Source of the DNA: Cylindrotheca closterium
Lineage: Eukaryota; Bacillariophyta; Bacillariophyceae; Bacillariales; Bacillariaceae
Direction: 5' to 3'
Length of the DNA: 64,000 bases
NCBI GenBank assembly: GCA_933822405.4
Contig: CAKOGP040001557.1
Location: forward strand, 1-64,000
Part shown: one piece after another, positions 9,149 to 19,506 of the stretch
Layout of the letters: the number at the start of each line of letters is the position of its first letter
Numbering within the stretch: the first letter of the stretch is position 1
Translations under genes and position numbers: made by a program
Notes under the pieces: model-generated
The model's input: the letters and a program-made list of their open reading frames with translations, nothing else
The model's database searches: none
Told to the model about the DNA's origin: nothing

Positions 9149-10960
9149 AGCACATTCTTGCTACGACTTTGAAAGAGATGAAGTATGATAATAGTGTGCG
9201 ACAACACACGAACAACCCATCAAAGAGTTTTACCTGGAAATTCACCCCATCAATTGCATTTACTTTCTTAACCATGATCTCACTTTTCTTTTCTTTTCTC
9301 TTTTAGGATATTTTGGCGAGTCTACATTTTCGCGTTTATTTCAATGTCACATTTCCGAGGGATCCTTCGGAAGGCTAGTGTTTGCCTTTGTGGTTTCTAG
9401 TGGATTGGTCACTCACTAGGCTGCATCGGCGACGCGAAACCAGACGATTTCATGGCTTGCTGAGTTTGGATGCTTCCCTCCAGCCAGTCTTTGTTGAATG
9501 ATGGATGGGCAGGCCGAGGCTCGTAAGCGCGTCCATGATCAGCAAGACCCCAGATAAGTGGTCCCTTTAGGATTTGGGATTGGCGTACCTACTTCAAGAA
9601 CAAGATCGTCGATGGGAGATTACTATTTCCAAAGGATTGAAAGGCAAAGCGGAAGCCTCGCTTGGAATATCAGTTTCATGTGATCCATCACCCTGCTCAA
9701 ATATGGGGAGCAAGCGATATCCGTCAGACATGTGAACAGCCGTTGTTGCCAATGATAATATTTTTTATTGCAACACTCGGTGGTGCATGCAGTATCGCGC
9801 TGATGGCACTGGACTGAACATCCCAACAACGGGGCAGCGGCGTCTTACACCATTTTAAACTAATTACTACTATAATTGTAGTAAAGTACCAGATTGGCAT
9901 GTCTTATTGTCATATATATATATATATATCTATTCAAATTGTAGTCTTTTGCTTATCTTTTACAACGCTGATGGTACTTTAGAATGAACCATAGTGGATG
10001 CTTCCGCTTTGTAGCGGTTTTTGTACCATAAAATGTTGCAGTACAATATTTTCGACTTTTCGGTAAATATGGCGTGAAACAACATTCTCCAAGAAACAAA
10101 TGTTTGAAGTATAACGCGATAAATGTGGCCTTTACTGCCTTTGTCCGTCAAATATATAATATGGTAGTGTACCTTACCGAATCCGGCGTCTCCCGCGCCC
10201 TGATACTTTTTTCTTCACACTATTACCCATCACGACACTGAAAACCCATCACCGCAACCACCTTGGAACAACAATCACAAGAGGCTAGAGGCAACAACCA
10301 ACCGTCAGTATCCCCACTGCGACCCCTATCGACCATTTGCAATCAACATTTTCCTTATCTCTGCTTCCGTTGGAACAAATTTCGGCCACGCGGTCATCCA
10401 TCACCACTCTCTGCCTTATTCCGACGACAAATGCATCAAAAGATCCAAAAACAGGAGAAGTGACTGAAATGATTTATGGCAAAGTCACGTCGATCTATAT
10501 GTTACACCGGATAGTACCATCTTTCATCACCTGCTTGTGGCTTTCTGGGTTCCTTTGAGAAGATTTCCAGTCAAATCCGTCAGCTGGCAAATCTGGCTGA
10601 CTGAAACGATGAATCGGCATCGCTGCGTGGACCCCAGAAGAAGAGAAGATGGAACCACATGATACAGCAAGCTTCATTGTGGTATGAGTTACTTTCTTCA
10701 GAGCTACGACTGGGGATTTATTCTATATCCTTATCATGCCACAACCAACCAATGTTGATCAAGCTGCTTCTGTTGGTTAGCGCTTTGGAGCCCACGGTGG
10801 GTCCCACATGCAACGAATAGCAAGATGCGGGCGTTGGTAGTCTTTATTGGTATCTACGCTATTCTGGGGCCTTATTGGAACGCTTCATTTGCTTTGGTTG
10901 TAGAGATTTTGGGATTTTCATCTTGGTCTCTGTCGGTTTTCCATCTTTCAGGAGGTCCCC
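9149..10960. other. Intergenic 3' flank, copy 2
   Basis: Duplicate of 4044-5855 with a few substitutions after about 10,655. No gene is supported. Confidence 0.6.
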
Positions 10961-11213
10961 ATGGCCGCTCATGGCCACCATGGCGGGGCACAACCACTCA
11001 ACAATACACCAGTCCCTTCTTTCGATCCTTACGCTTCGAGCAGTGTGCGACCTAGTCATAGATTCGGCCTAGATCCACCAGCATACAGTGGCCTAATTGG
11101 GCTGAGGCAGAACAACGGTAAGTTCTGCTCCAAAACCAGTATTGGTCGAGCTTTGGACCTGCTTTCTTCAAACTTTTTAATTCCAACTCATATTAGTCAT
11201 TGGTATAATCTAA
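10961..11213 (+). CDS. Candidate two-exon small protein, shortened copy 2 (57 aa)
   Basis: Same first exon (10961-11117) and splice sites as the candidate at 5856. The second exon (11197-11213) hits TAA after VIGII, because the sequence diverges there from copy 1. The hydrophobic tail predicted for copy 1 is lost. If the gene is real, this copy encodes a tail-less form or is a pseudogene. Confidence 0.22.
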
Positions 11214-11934
11214 CGTAGACGAAAGCTCGAGAACGAATCATTGGATTCCTTTCATCATACTGACGACGGTCGAACGACCGTCTCAACATCATTGCTCCGC
11301 AACACCAAGTCCGATCAATTTATCGAACTTGTGTGCGAGTATACATCAAGAAATACGTTTATTTCAGCACCAAACTTTGCAATTCAGAGTGAACAGAAAT
11401 CTAGTATAAATACAACCAAAAGATACTGTAGGTCGCAATAACACGATTTGTAATCACAACAAGGTCGTATGGTACAAGATAAGGCACTTATTGGGTCGAA
11501 GAAGTCAAACGCCAAGGTGGTGGGCGTGCGTGTATATTTTTACATATTAATATCATCGCGCATTATCATCTTCGCACAATAAATACATGTGATGTGCGGT
11601 TTTGTTGTTGTTATTATCAGTGCTACTGAATGTAATATGTGGTGATGACTCCAACCGCATTATGTCATCGTTGCTCGAGTTTAAAGGATCCCAAACTCGA
11701 TTTATAGACTCAACGCATATCAGTATCATGTACATACCTCCTAGTAATAACTGAACGAACGGGAGTCAACCACGCAATATATATGCAGGCCACGAATTCA
11801 ATCATTCACACTTCGATGTTTTGAAGCAACTCGCGGTCATCATCATTATCGCATCCATATGTCAGGATCATCACATACATACTCGTATCGTTGCTGTGCT
11901 GATCAATTCTAATACTTATATTCTGATTCAAAAC
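11214..11934. other. Intergenic and promoter region of the first TPR gene
   Basis: 11265-11282 is an 8-bp perfect inverted repeat (GACGGTCG/CGACCGTC, 2-nt spacer). 11374-11630 matches 6212-6482. From about 11663 the sequence (GTCATCGTTGCTCGAGTTTA and beyond, to the start codon) matches 16120-16390, showing that the promoter and leader of a TPR gene were duplicated together with coding sequence. No separate gene is seen. Confidence 0.6.
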
Positions 11935-13066
11935 ATGATTGCACTCAAAATCATCACCATTGCCAATGATTGTAGTGTCTATGATATCAGCAATGAGAAA
12001 GAATTCGATCGTTTGTTGGAATCATTAGACAAAGTATTTGGTGAATACTAAAACGAAACGAAGAGTTCTTGGATATGCCTCACTAGTGAATGGAGGAACC
12101 TACAAAAATCCAAATGATGACGATGAAGAAATGATAATCCCCATCAGGAGTGCTTGTCATGATTTGGACGAGACCAAACAAAAGGAGATCCAATTGACCA
12201 AAGCAAGCAAATGGATTAGCGACGGGATTGGTTTGAAGAACAGAGGCAAATATGCGGAAGCACTTCCTCTTTTCCAAGAAGCTCTTGAGATTAATTTCAA
12301 GATTCTTGGAAATTGCCCCACGGTGGCGGTCTTGGCTATCTGCAATTTGGGCACCTGCTTGTTCCATTTGGAGCAATACGACGAGGCGTTGAGGAACTAC
12401 CGAAAAGCACTTGATATTCGTCTGGTAATATGCGGAGATCGTCATGCTGACACTGCTTGGTCGTACCAAAATATCGGGATGACATTGAACAGTCAACATA
12501 AACAGGACGAAGCATTGACGAATCACCGAAAGGCACTTGGTATTCGTCTGCGTGTATTCGGCAAGTATGATCTTTCAACTGCTCAATCATACGACAATAT
12601 CGGGCTTGTCTTGCGCGATCAAAAGGAGTATGACAAAGCATTGACGAGCTTCCAAAAGGCACTTGAAACTCGTCTGATACAATGCGGGCACAATAGTATT
12701 GGCACTGCCAATTTGTACCAAAATATCGGATTTGTCTTGGGTCATCAAAAGAAACATGACGAAGCAGAGCAGCACTGTCAGAGAGCGCTTGATATTCGTT
12801 TGGACTTTTTTGGCGATCGTATTGAAGAAGATACCGCCGAGTCGTACTTCGGAATTGGAATTGTCTATGAGAACCAAGGGAAATATAAGGAAGCTATGGA
12901 GGCACTTCGTCAAGCTCTCGACATTCAGTTGGAAGTCCTTGGTAATCGTCATAAAAAGGTTGCCAAAACGTACAAACGCATGGGAACAGTATTGACCGAA
13001 CAAAGCCAACATGCCAAAGCCACCGCCATGCACCAACGGGCTCTTGAAACTATATTTGGACCATGA
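11935..13066 (+). pseudogene. KLC-type TPR protein gene with frameshift
   Basis: The header starts at ATG 11935 (MIALKIITIAND...EFDRLLESLD). It shifts frame near 12030: relative to the paralogue sequence for LDTKYLVNTETKRRV two bases are missing after GAC, so the first frame stops at 12051. The second frame carries VNTKTKRRVLGYASLVNGGTY and about six 42-aa KLC-type TPR repeats (pattern KYDEALxNHxKALDIRL..GxxHxxTAxSYxNIG). The NLS and SIM-like linker of the intact paralogues is mostly lost; only a MIIPI stretch and acidic residues remain. A further indel near the 3' end truncates the last repeat; the off-frame sequence after the stop still resembles the paralogues' KMANGLKL tail. Either a pseudogene or carrying sequencing errors; the TPR part could still be translated alone. 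Confidence 0.8.
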
Positions 13067-14156
13067 ACATCATGTTGTAGACGAGAGGAAATGGCAAACA
13101 GTTTGGAAACTAGCTCCAAGGCCTAGACTATAGAAGTAGAGTATCCAAAAGGAACTTCTTACTCAAGCCGTCGATCTGTTCTGGTTGGTCGATTGGACAA
13201 ATTGCATGAATGAAGCATTCGATCTATATATTTTTATTATATATTGACATTATATCATTCACAGGACATGGCAGTATTCACAATTCATATGATTACAATT
13301 ATCATCTCACTTTTAGCTTCTTTTATCTACAACTCCCGTATATATCGCTTGATAAACCTTATGGAAAGTGAAAATAAGGTGGTCATCCCTGAATTACACA
13401 TCAGAATGCATCAGATCACTTCTTGTGATTGTGTAGCCGTGATGAGTTCACAACTTCAGTGTAATATAGTATTATACTGCCCTATTTGCTCAATTTGTGA
13501 TTTGATAGCAAATTCTTTCACGGGGTTGATTGAGGTCCTCAAGCTTGTCGTCAGGAGGGCTGTTGGCGACGACACCATGTGAAAGTAGTAAGCAGCACCA
13601 TGGGGCGCGTCGCTCGTCGTCTTGGTAGAGGAAACCAAGAAGAACATGCAAAAGCCCTTGTCATGATTGATTCGACAAGCTCTTGATACTTTTATTTCTT
13701 CGAGCTTCACTATTCGCGAGAACCTCAAAAGTGTTGCTTCTGCACACCTACGAAACGAAATGGGAAATAGTATAAAGGTTTGGACCAAGAGTACTGAATT
13801 CTGGTAAATATACTCTTGGACCCTTGTTGTACCGAAAGAGGAACGTACTTCGATAGTTCTATATCCACAGTTTTTCCAACAAAAAAATAACAAAACACAA
13901 AACACGATATACAGCACGCCACTCCGTTGACTATCAATAAACGTGTCTGGAGGCAACCGCAATGACACAGATGTTGATTCAACGCATACATCAATGTCAT
14001 TTACCAACCATAATAACTGAAGGAACGAATCAATCACGGGAAGCAGGCCACGATTCAGGCACGCAAGCAAGCAACTATCGATTGAATTCAGAATGATTCA
14101 TTCCTTTCATCATTGCCTTGTCTTTACTTTGCTGATCCAGCCTTTGTCTTCCAACC
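13067..14156. other. Intergenic region between two TPR genes
   Basis: No gene is supported. A 204-codon minus-strand open frame (14070-13456) begins with TTG, has no recognisable domain and overlaps the promoter of the next TPR gene; it is probably chance or a relic. The last ~150 bp should hold the promoter of the gene at 14157. Confidence 0.5.
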
Positions 14157-16016
14157 ATGATTACACTCAAGACCATCACCATTGCCAATGATGATGGTGG
14201 TACCTATGTTGTCAGCAATGAAAAGGAATTCGATCGTTTGCTGGATTCCTTGAACACAAAGTATTTGCAGAACGTGGACGACAAGCTGCGAGTGCTTGGA
14301 TATGCATCTCTTATGGACGGAAGAACCTACACGATTGGGGCCAGTAGTGTTGCAAATGAAGAATGCAACAAGAAAAGGCCTGACGAGGCATCGGCAGATA
14401 ATGCAACGAGAAGAAATAAGAAACAGAAGTCAGCGAATGAAGATGAATCTATTGTCATCAGTACTGACAGTGAACTAGACGAGATCAAAAGCAATGATGC
14501 GACTGCACAAGAGCTCGATGAGGGCGAAAAGAAGATTCAATTGAGTAAATCCAGCAAATTTATTTTCGACGGGAATGCTTTGTACCACCAAGGCAAATAC
14601 GAGGAAGCGTTGAAGCTATACCAAGAGGCTCTTGAAATTCGTTTGGCAGCATTGGGAAGCTCTCATGTTGATACTGCCCGTTCATACAACAGTATCGGAC
14701 TTGCCTTGAACTATCAAGATAAATATGAAGAAGCATTGACGAACCACCAAAAGGCACTTGATATTCGTTTGGCAGTATTGGGAAGCTCTCATGTTGATAC
14801 TGCCAGCTCATACAACAATATCGGGAATGTTTTGGAAGATCAAAAGAAGTACGACGAAGCGTTGACGAATCACCAGAAGGCACTTGATATTCGTTTGGCA
14901 GCATTGGGAAGCTCTCATGTTGATACTGCCAGCTCATACAACAATATCGGGAATGTTTTGGAAGATCAAAAGAAGTACGACGAAGCGTTGACGAATCACC
15001 AGAAGGCACTTGATATTCGTCTGGCAGCATTGGGAAGCTCTCATGTTCATACTGCCGACTCGTACAACAATATCGGGAATGTTTTGGACAATCAAAAGAA
15101 GTACGACGAAGCGTTGACGAATCATCAAAAGGCACTTGATATTTACCTAGCAGCATTGGGAAGCTGTCATGTTGATACTGCCGACTTGTACAACAATATC
15201 GGGAATGTTTTGGACAATCAAAAGAAGTACAACGAAGCATTGACGAACCATCAAAAGGCACTTGATATTCGTTTGGCAGTATTGGGAAGCTCTCATGTTG
15301 ATACTGCCAGCTCATACAACAGTATCGGGTGTGTTTTCTGGAATCAAGATAAATATGACGAAGCATTGACGAACCATCAAAAGGCACTTGATATTCGTTT
15401 GGCAGTATTGGGAAGCTCTCATATTCATACTGCCAACTCATACAGCAATAGCGGACTTGCGTTGGAAGGGCAAAAGAAATATGACGAAGCATTGACTTAC
15501 CACCAAAAGGCACTTGATATTCGTTTGGCAGCATTGGGAAACTCTCATGTTGATACTGCTAGCTCATTCCTCAATATCGGGTGTGTCTTTCTGGATCAAA
15601 ATCGACTTGACGAAGCATTGATGAACTTCCAAAAGGCACTTGATATTCGCCTGGTAGTGTGCGGAAAAGGTCATGTCGCGACTGCTGAATCGTACAACAA
15701 TATTGGTCGTGCTTTGTTCAGACAATGTAAATATGACGAAGCAGTAAAGATGTATCAACAAGCGCTTGATATTTACGTTGATGCCAATGGCAATCGTCAT
15801 CAAGTTACTGCTTTGGCATACTTCAACATTGGAATGGCCTATGAGAAGCAAGCGAAATACAAGGAATCAATGAAGATGCTTTGTCAAGCTCTCGAGATTC
15901 AATTGCAAGTCCCTGTCGATGGTCAACAGTTAGTTGCAGACACGTATAAATGCATGGGAAGAGTCTTGACCAGCCAAAATCAGGAAGGCAAAGCCCGTGT
16001 ACCAACAGACTCTTGA
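14157..16016 (+). CDS. KLC-type TPR protein, 619 aa, 11 repeats
   Basis: Predicted scaffold protein. Order: a conserved ~57-aa header (MITLKTITIAND...RVLGYASLMDGRTYTI) with a beta-beta-alpha-beta-like pattern; a bipartite basic stretch (KKRPDE, then RRNKKQK) resembling an NLS; SIVISTDSELDE, which fits a SUMO-interacting motif followed by acidic residues; then eleven 42-aa TPRs of kinesin-light-chain type (consensus KYDEALTNHQKALDIRLAALG then SSHVDTASSYNNIG). Neighbouring repeats are almost identical in DNA (126-bp period; 14821 and 14947 onward match), so the array grew recently. The C-terminus (GKARVPTDS) is shorter than in the paralogues, which continue with KARVMYQQALD; a small deletion explains this. 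TPR binding partners cannot be read from sequence. No kinesin heavy chain is nearby, and the kinesin link is by repeat type only. Confidence 0.85.
   Translation: MITLKTITIANDDGGTYVVSNEKEFDRLLDSLNTKYLQNVDDKLRVLGYASLMDGRTYTIGASSVANEECNKKRPDEASADNATRRNKKQKSANEDESIVISTDSELDEIKSNDATAQELDEGEKKIQLSKSSKFIFDGNALYHQGKYEEALKLYQEALEIRLAALGSSHVDTARSYNSIGLALNYQDKYEEALTNHQKALDIRLAVLGSSHVDTASSYNNIGNVLEDQKKYDEALTNHQKALDIRLAALGSSHVDTASSYNNIGNVLEDQKKYDEALTNHQKALDIRLAALGSSHVHTADSYNNIGNVLDNQKKYDEALTNHQKALDIYLAALGSCHVDTADLYNNIGNVLDNQKKYNEALTNHQKALDIRLAVLGSSHVDTASSYNSIGCVFWNQDKYDEALTNHQKALDIRLAVLGSSHIHTANSYSNSGLALEGQKKYDEALTYHQKALDIRLAALGNSHVDTASSFLNIGCVFLDQNRLDEALMNFQKALDIRLVVCGKGHVATAESYNNIGRALFRQCKYDEAVKMYQQALDIYVDANGNRHQVTALAYFNIGMAYEKQAKYKESMKMLCQALEIQLQVPVDGQQLVADTYKCMGRVLTSQNQEGKARVPTDS
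14821..15470 (+). repeat. 126-bp tandem repeats encoding TPR units
   Basis: Five consecutive 126-bp units, each 42 codons, differ by only a few bases; for example, the segments starting TCGGGAATGTTTTGGAAGAT at 14821 and 14947 are the same over a whole period. This marks recent unequal exchange inside the gene. Confidence 0.9.
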
Positions 16017-16099
16017 TTTTGTCATGTGGCAGAATGGTTGAAACTCCATGGCCAACACTAGGGATAGAATATAACGAGAAGAATTTTAAGAAAACATCG

Positions 16100-16487
16100 C
16101 AAAATATGGCCACTCCAACCGCATGTCATCGTTGCTCGAGTTTAAAGGAGCCCGAACTACTTATTACACGATGTATGGATTTAACGCATATCAGTATCAT
16201 GTACCTCCTAGTAATAACTGAACGAAGGAGAGTCAACCATGCAAAGCAGGCGACGAATCATTCGCGCTTCGATGTTTCGAAGCAACTCGCGGTCCTCATT
16301 ATTGCATCCATATTTTAGGATAATAGCAGACACTCATATCCTTGGTTTGTTGATCAAATCTACTTCTATTCTGATTAAAAACACGATTAAACTCAAAATC
16401 ATCACCATTGCCAATGGTTGTGGTTTGTTGGAATCATTGGACACAAAGAAAGTATTTGGTTATATTTTGTATGTATATGGATTCTAA
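16100..16487 (+). pseudogene. TPR-family promoter and header relic
   Basis: 16120-16390 repeats the promoter/leader of the gene at 11935 (GTCATCGTTGCTCGAGTTTA; ATCAGTATCATGTACCTCCT). It is followed by a fragment of header: the start codon is changed (ACGATTAAACTCAAAATC), KLKIITIANG reads on, about 40 bp of the header are missing, then LLESLDTKKVFGY and a stop. No TPR repeats follow. It is a 5' fragment left by partial duplication, immediately downstream of the intact gene at 14157. Confidence 0.75.
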
Positions 16488-16513
16488 AGTACAGAGTTTG
16501 GTATATAACCAAT

Positions 16514-16987
16514 CTACTTTGAAGATTTCTTGGGAAGAAGGACAGCGTGAATGTTGGGAAGAACACCTCCCGAAGCAATCGTGACTCCTCCCAAAAGCTT
16601 GTTCAATTCTTCGTCATTCTTGACGGCTAGAGTAATGTGGCGGGGCACAATACGGGACTTCTTGTTGTCACGAGCGGCGTTTCCAGCAAGTTCCAAAATC
16701 TCGGCACACAGATATTCCAAGACGGCAGCAAGGTAGACGGGTGCACCAGCTCCCATACGAGTGGCGTATTTGCCCTGTCTCAAATAACGTCCGATACGAC
16801 CGACGGGGAATTGCAAACCTGCCTTGGCAGACGAAGTGGTCGATTTCTTTTCGCCGCGGCCTCCTTTTCCTTTTCCTGTTTTGAGTACAGCAACGAAGAG
16901 GTTGGATATGAGATGTACTGTTCAAGCGACAATTGATAATGTACGAAGTCCTGCTGCGGTAATGGCAATGAAAAACTTACCAGACAT
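16514..16987 (-). CDS. H2A: Histone H2A
   Basis: Core histone of the nucleosome. Two exons: exon 1 is only 7 nt (16987-16981, ATGTCTG). A 105-bp intron (16980-16876) with GTAAGT donor and CAG acceptor follows, then exon 2 (16875-16514). The joined product starts [14 protein letters not shown] and continues [19 protein letters not shown], the H2A signature, through the histone fold and acidic-patch region ([12 protein letters not shown]) to LLPKKSSK; 122 aa, a normal length for canonical H2A. No SQ(E/D)-phi tail, so it is not an H2A.X-type end. Divergently transcribed from H2B with 375 bp between start codons. The first exon is too short for ordinary ORF finders. Confidence 0.97.
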
Positions 16988-17362
16988 GTTGATTGGTGTT
17001 ATATTATTTAATTAGTTTCGTTGAAATTTGGTTTTGTGAGCTTTGATCGGAAAGGGTTTGTGGCGAATATCCGGGTTATCCCGAGCCAAACAAAACGAAA
17101 ATAATTGAGATCTAAGGACAGACGTCGCGCTGGGAGACCGAAGGACGAAACTAGCGCGAGGTAACCCGGAGTGACATCAACTTCATCGCAAGCAAAAGGC
17201 TCACAAAAACCAAAAGCTTGCAAAGGTACGACTTGATTTCCTTTTCTTCTTCTTCTATTCAACAATTGATTGAATCATAGATACTTTACTTACTCATACG
17301 CCCTTCTATAATACTCAATCAACAGCAACTTTCAATTCCAGTCAAAAACTACTACTTTCAAA
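16988..17362. promoter_or_regulatory. Shared bidirectional H2A/H2B promoter
   Basis: 375 bp separate the two histone start codons and must contain both promoters, consistent with coordinated S-phase expression, which is the usual situation for such pairs. I see no certain TATA box or histone-type octamer. GACGTCGCGC near 17120 is the most GC-rich patch. Confidence 0.7.
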
Positions 17363-17716
17363 ATGGCCAAGACTCCCTCCAAGAAATCTGTCAAGAAGGC
17401 AGCACCCGCCAAGAAGTCCGGAGGATCCAAGAAGAAGCGTGTCGAAACCTATTCTTCTTACATTTACAAGGTCTTGAAGCAAGTCCACCCTGACACCGGA
17501 ATCTCCAAAAAGGGCATGTCCATCATGAACTCCTTCATTAACGATATTTTCGAGCGCATTGCCACCGAAGCTGGAAAGCTTGCCACCTACAACAAAAAGG
17601 CCACTCTTTCGTCTCGTGAAATTCAAACGGCGGTTCGTTTGATGCTTCCTGGAGAACTTGCCAAGCACGCTGTTTCGGAAGGAACCAAGGCTGTTACCAA
17701 GTTTTCTTCTTCTTAA
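17363..17716 (+). CDS. H2B: Histone H2B
   Basis: Core histone that dimerises with H2A. 117 aa, no intron. Lys-rich tail ([20 protein letters not shown]), then [40 protein letters not shown], and the C-terminal helix [20 protein letters not shown]; the Lys in the AVTK stretch corresponds to the conserved ubiquitylation site of H2B. ATG is in an A-rich context (TCAAAATGGCC). No metazoan-type 3' stem-loop is seen after the stop, as expected if diatom histone mRNAs are polyadenylated. Confidence 0.98.
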   Translation: MAKTPSKKSVKKAAPAKKSGGSKKKRVETYSSYIYKVLKQVHPDTGISKKGMSIMNSFINDIFERIATEAGKLATYNKKATLSSREIQTAVRLMLPGELAKHAVSEGTKAVTKFSSS

Positions 17717-17997
17717 GCAGCAAGAAAGCTTGGACGACTGGCCGGAAATGCATGGCACACTTCAAATTTTTATCCTTGGTCGATGTTATTTCTCACAAAG
17801 AGTAGCTGTTTTTGGTCGATGATGATGATTATGATGCACGCAATCTATCCTCCCAGTGAGCAAATCGAATCATTCCTTTTTATTGAGTACCAATCAATCA
17901 TCCATTTATTGGTGCTCTTTGTACGATAGCAAATAACTCGAATGAATAGGTATAGTTTTTTATTAGAAAACGACTAGGTATGATGTACAGGTATAAA

Positions 17998-19506
17998 CTA
18001 GTTGGGTTGGCCCTGGAGTTCCAAACCCTTTGCAATCGCCTGTCGCACACTTGCAACCGATATATGTTGCGCACCGTGAGACTTCAAGTAATTATCAAGA
18101 GCCTGTTGGTACATGACACGGGCTTTGGCATGTTGGTTTTGTTTGGTCAATACTCGTCCCATCCTTTCATATGCGTCGCCAACATAATCATGATGATTGC
18201 CAAGGACTTTCAATTCAATGTCGAGAGCTTGTCGATATGCCTCCATAGCTTTCTTATATTTCACTTGATTCTCATAGACAATTCCAAGGTTGGAGTACGA
18301 CTGGGCAGTGTCAACATGGCGATTGCCAAGTACTTCCAATCGAATATCAAGTGCCTTTTGGTGATTCGTCAATGCTTCGTCGTATTTCTGTTGATTGACC
18401 AAAACGACCCCGACATTGTTGTAAGAATTGGCAGTGTCTTTATGGCGATTGCCAAGTACTTCCAATCGAATATCAAGTGCCTTTTGGTGATTCGTCAACG
18501 CTTCGTCGTATTTCTGTTGATTGACCAAAACGACCCCGACATCGTTGTAAGAATTGGCAGTGTCTTTATGGCGATTGCCAAGTACTTCCAATCGAATATC
18601 AAGTGCCTTTTGGATATTCGTCAATGCTTCGTCGTATTTCTGTTGATTAACCAAAACGATCCCGACATTGTTGTAAGAATTGGCAGTGTCAACGTGACGA
18701 TTGCCAAGTACTTCTGACCGAATATCAAGTGCCTTTCGATGATTCGTCAACGCCTCGTCATATCGCCCCATGGCTAACAAGCAGATGCCTAAATAACTAA
18801 AAGGCAAAGCCACCTCCATGTGGCGATTTCCAAGAACCTTCAATCGAATCTCAAAAGCCTCTTGGAAAAGAGGAACTGCTTCCGTATAATTGCCTTGGCC
18901 GTACAAGATAATCCCGTCATTCATGCATGTGCTGGCTTTACTCAATTCAATCTCCTTTTGACGCGTACCAATAAGACATTCTTCGGTCACCTTATTGTTG
19001 TTAGTCTCTCCTGCGTCATCACTGTCACAGCTGATGATGATTGTTCCATCGTCATTCGATTCCTTCTGTTTCTTCTTTTGTTGTGCTTTGTTTTCCTTCG
19101 GAATCTTCTGCTTCTTTGTTCTCTGTGTTTTGTCGATAGTCCATACTTGAGCCGGCCTTTTCTTGTTGGCTTCATCATAGTCAATACCGTTCATGATGTT
19201 GCTTGGATTTGCTTTGCCTTCTTGTGGCTGATTTAACACTGGGTGACGTGCTGCAGCTATATTTGATGTTTCTCGCTGGTGCGCAACATTAGTAGATACT
19301 TCATTTGTAGCAACAGTATTGCTAGAGGCCTTAACCGTGTAGGTTCCTCCATTCACTAGCGATTCAAATCCAAGCACCCTTCGTTTCGTTTCAGCATTTT
19401 CTAAGAACTTTGTTTCGAGCGATGCCAACAAACGATCGAATTCTTTGTCATTGCTGATGTCATAGACACCGCCATCGTTGACAATGGTAACTGTTTTGAG
19501 TGTCAT
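17998..19506 (-). CDS. KLC-type TPR protein, 502 aa, 7 repeats
   Basis: Same family and order as the gene at 14157. Header MTLKTVTIVNDGGVYDISND to GGTYTVKASS (residues about 1-62); a low-complexity linker; a long basic region (KKRPAQV, RTKKQK, KKKQK) likely acting as an NLS; a SIM-like TIIISCDSDDAGE; then seven 42-aa TPRs with KYDEALTNHQKALDIRLEVL as core. The C-terminus ends KGLELQGQPN, homologous to KGLKLQCQH/NGLKLQ in the 806-aa paralogue, so this copy is full length. Repeats 3-5 are nearly identical in DNA. Convergent with H2B, whose stop lies about 280 bp away. Confidence 0.87.
   Translation of the reverse strand: MTLKTVTIVNDGGVYDISNDKEFDRLLASLETKFLENAETKRRVLGFESLVNGGTYTVKASSNTVATNEVSTNVAHQRETSNIAAARHPVLNQPQEGKANPSNIMNGIDYDEANKKRPAQVWTIDKTQRTKKQKIPKENKAQQKKKQKESNDDGTIIISCDSDDAGETNNNKVTEECLIGTRQKEIELSKASTCMNDGIILYGQGNYTEAVPLFQEAFEIRLKVLGNRHMEVALPFSYLGICLLAMGRYDEALTNHRKALDIRSEVLGNRHVDTANSYNNVGIVLVNQQKYDEALTNIQKALDIRLEVLGNRHKDTANSYNDVGVVLVNQQKYDEALTNHQKALDIRLEVLGNRHKDTANSYNNVGVVLVNQQKYDEALTNHQKALDIRLEVLGNRHVDTAQSYSNLGIVYENQVKYKKAMEAYRQALDIELKVLGNHHDYVGDAYERMGRVLTKQNQHAKARVMYQQALDNYLKSHGAQHISVASVRQAIAKGLELQGQPN

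Larger units (their letters stand above)
6551..11207. repeat. Tandem segmental duplication, copy 2
   Basis: Second copy of the block at 1442-6102. Differences from copy 1 cluster in the last ~550 bp, for example AACATTATACAACAAGC (copy 1) versus AACCACATGATACAGCAAGC (copy 2). One of these changes, just past the shared end, shortens the candidate spliced small gene (see 10961-11213). Confidence 0.95.

Noticed and set aside
13456..14070. 204-codon minus-strand ORF upstream of a TPR gene
   Set aside because: Starts with TTG, no domain, covers the promoter of the plus-strand gene, composition not protein-like throughout.
14560..15534. 324-codon minus-strand ORF opposite the TPR array
   Set aside because: Product of the 126-bp repeat read backwards; periodicity comes from the TPR units on the plus strand.
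17717..17800. Histone 3' stem-loop after H2B
   Set aside because: No GC-rich stem with a 4-nt pyrimidine-type loop of the metazoan consensus is found.
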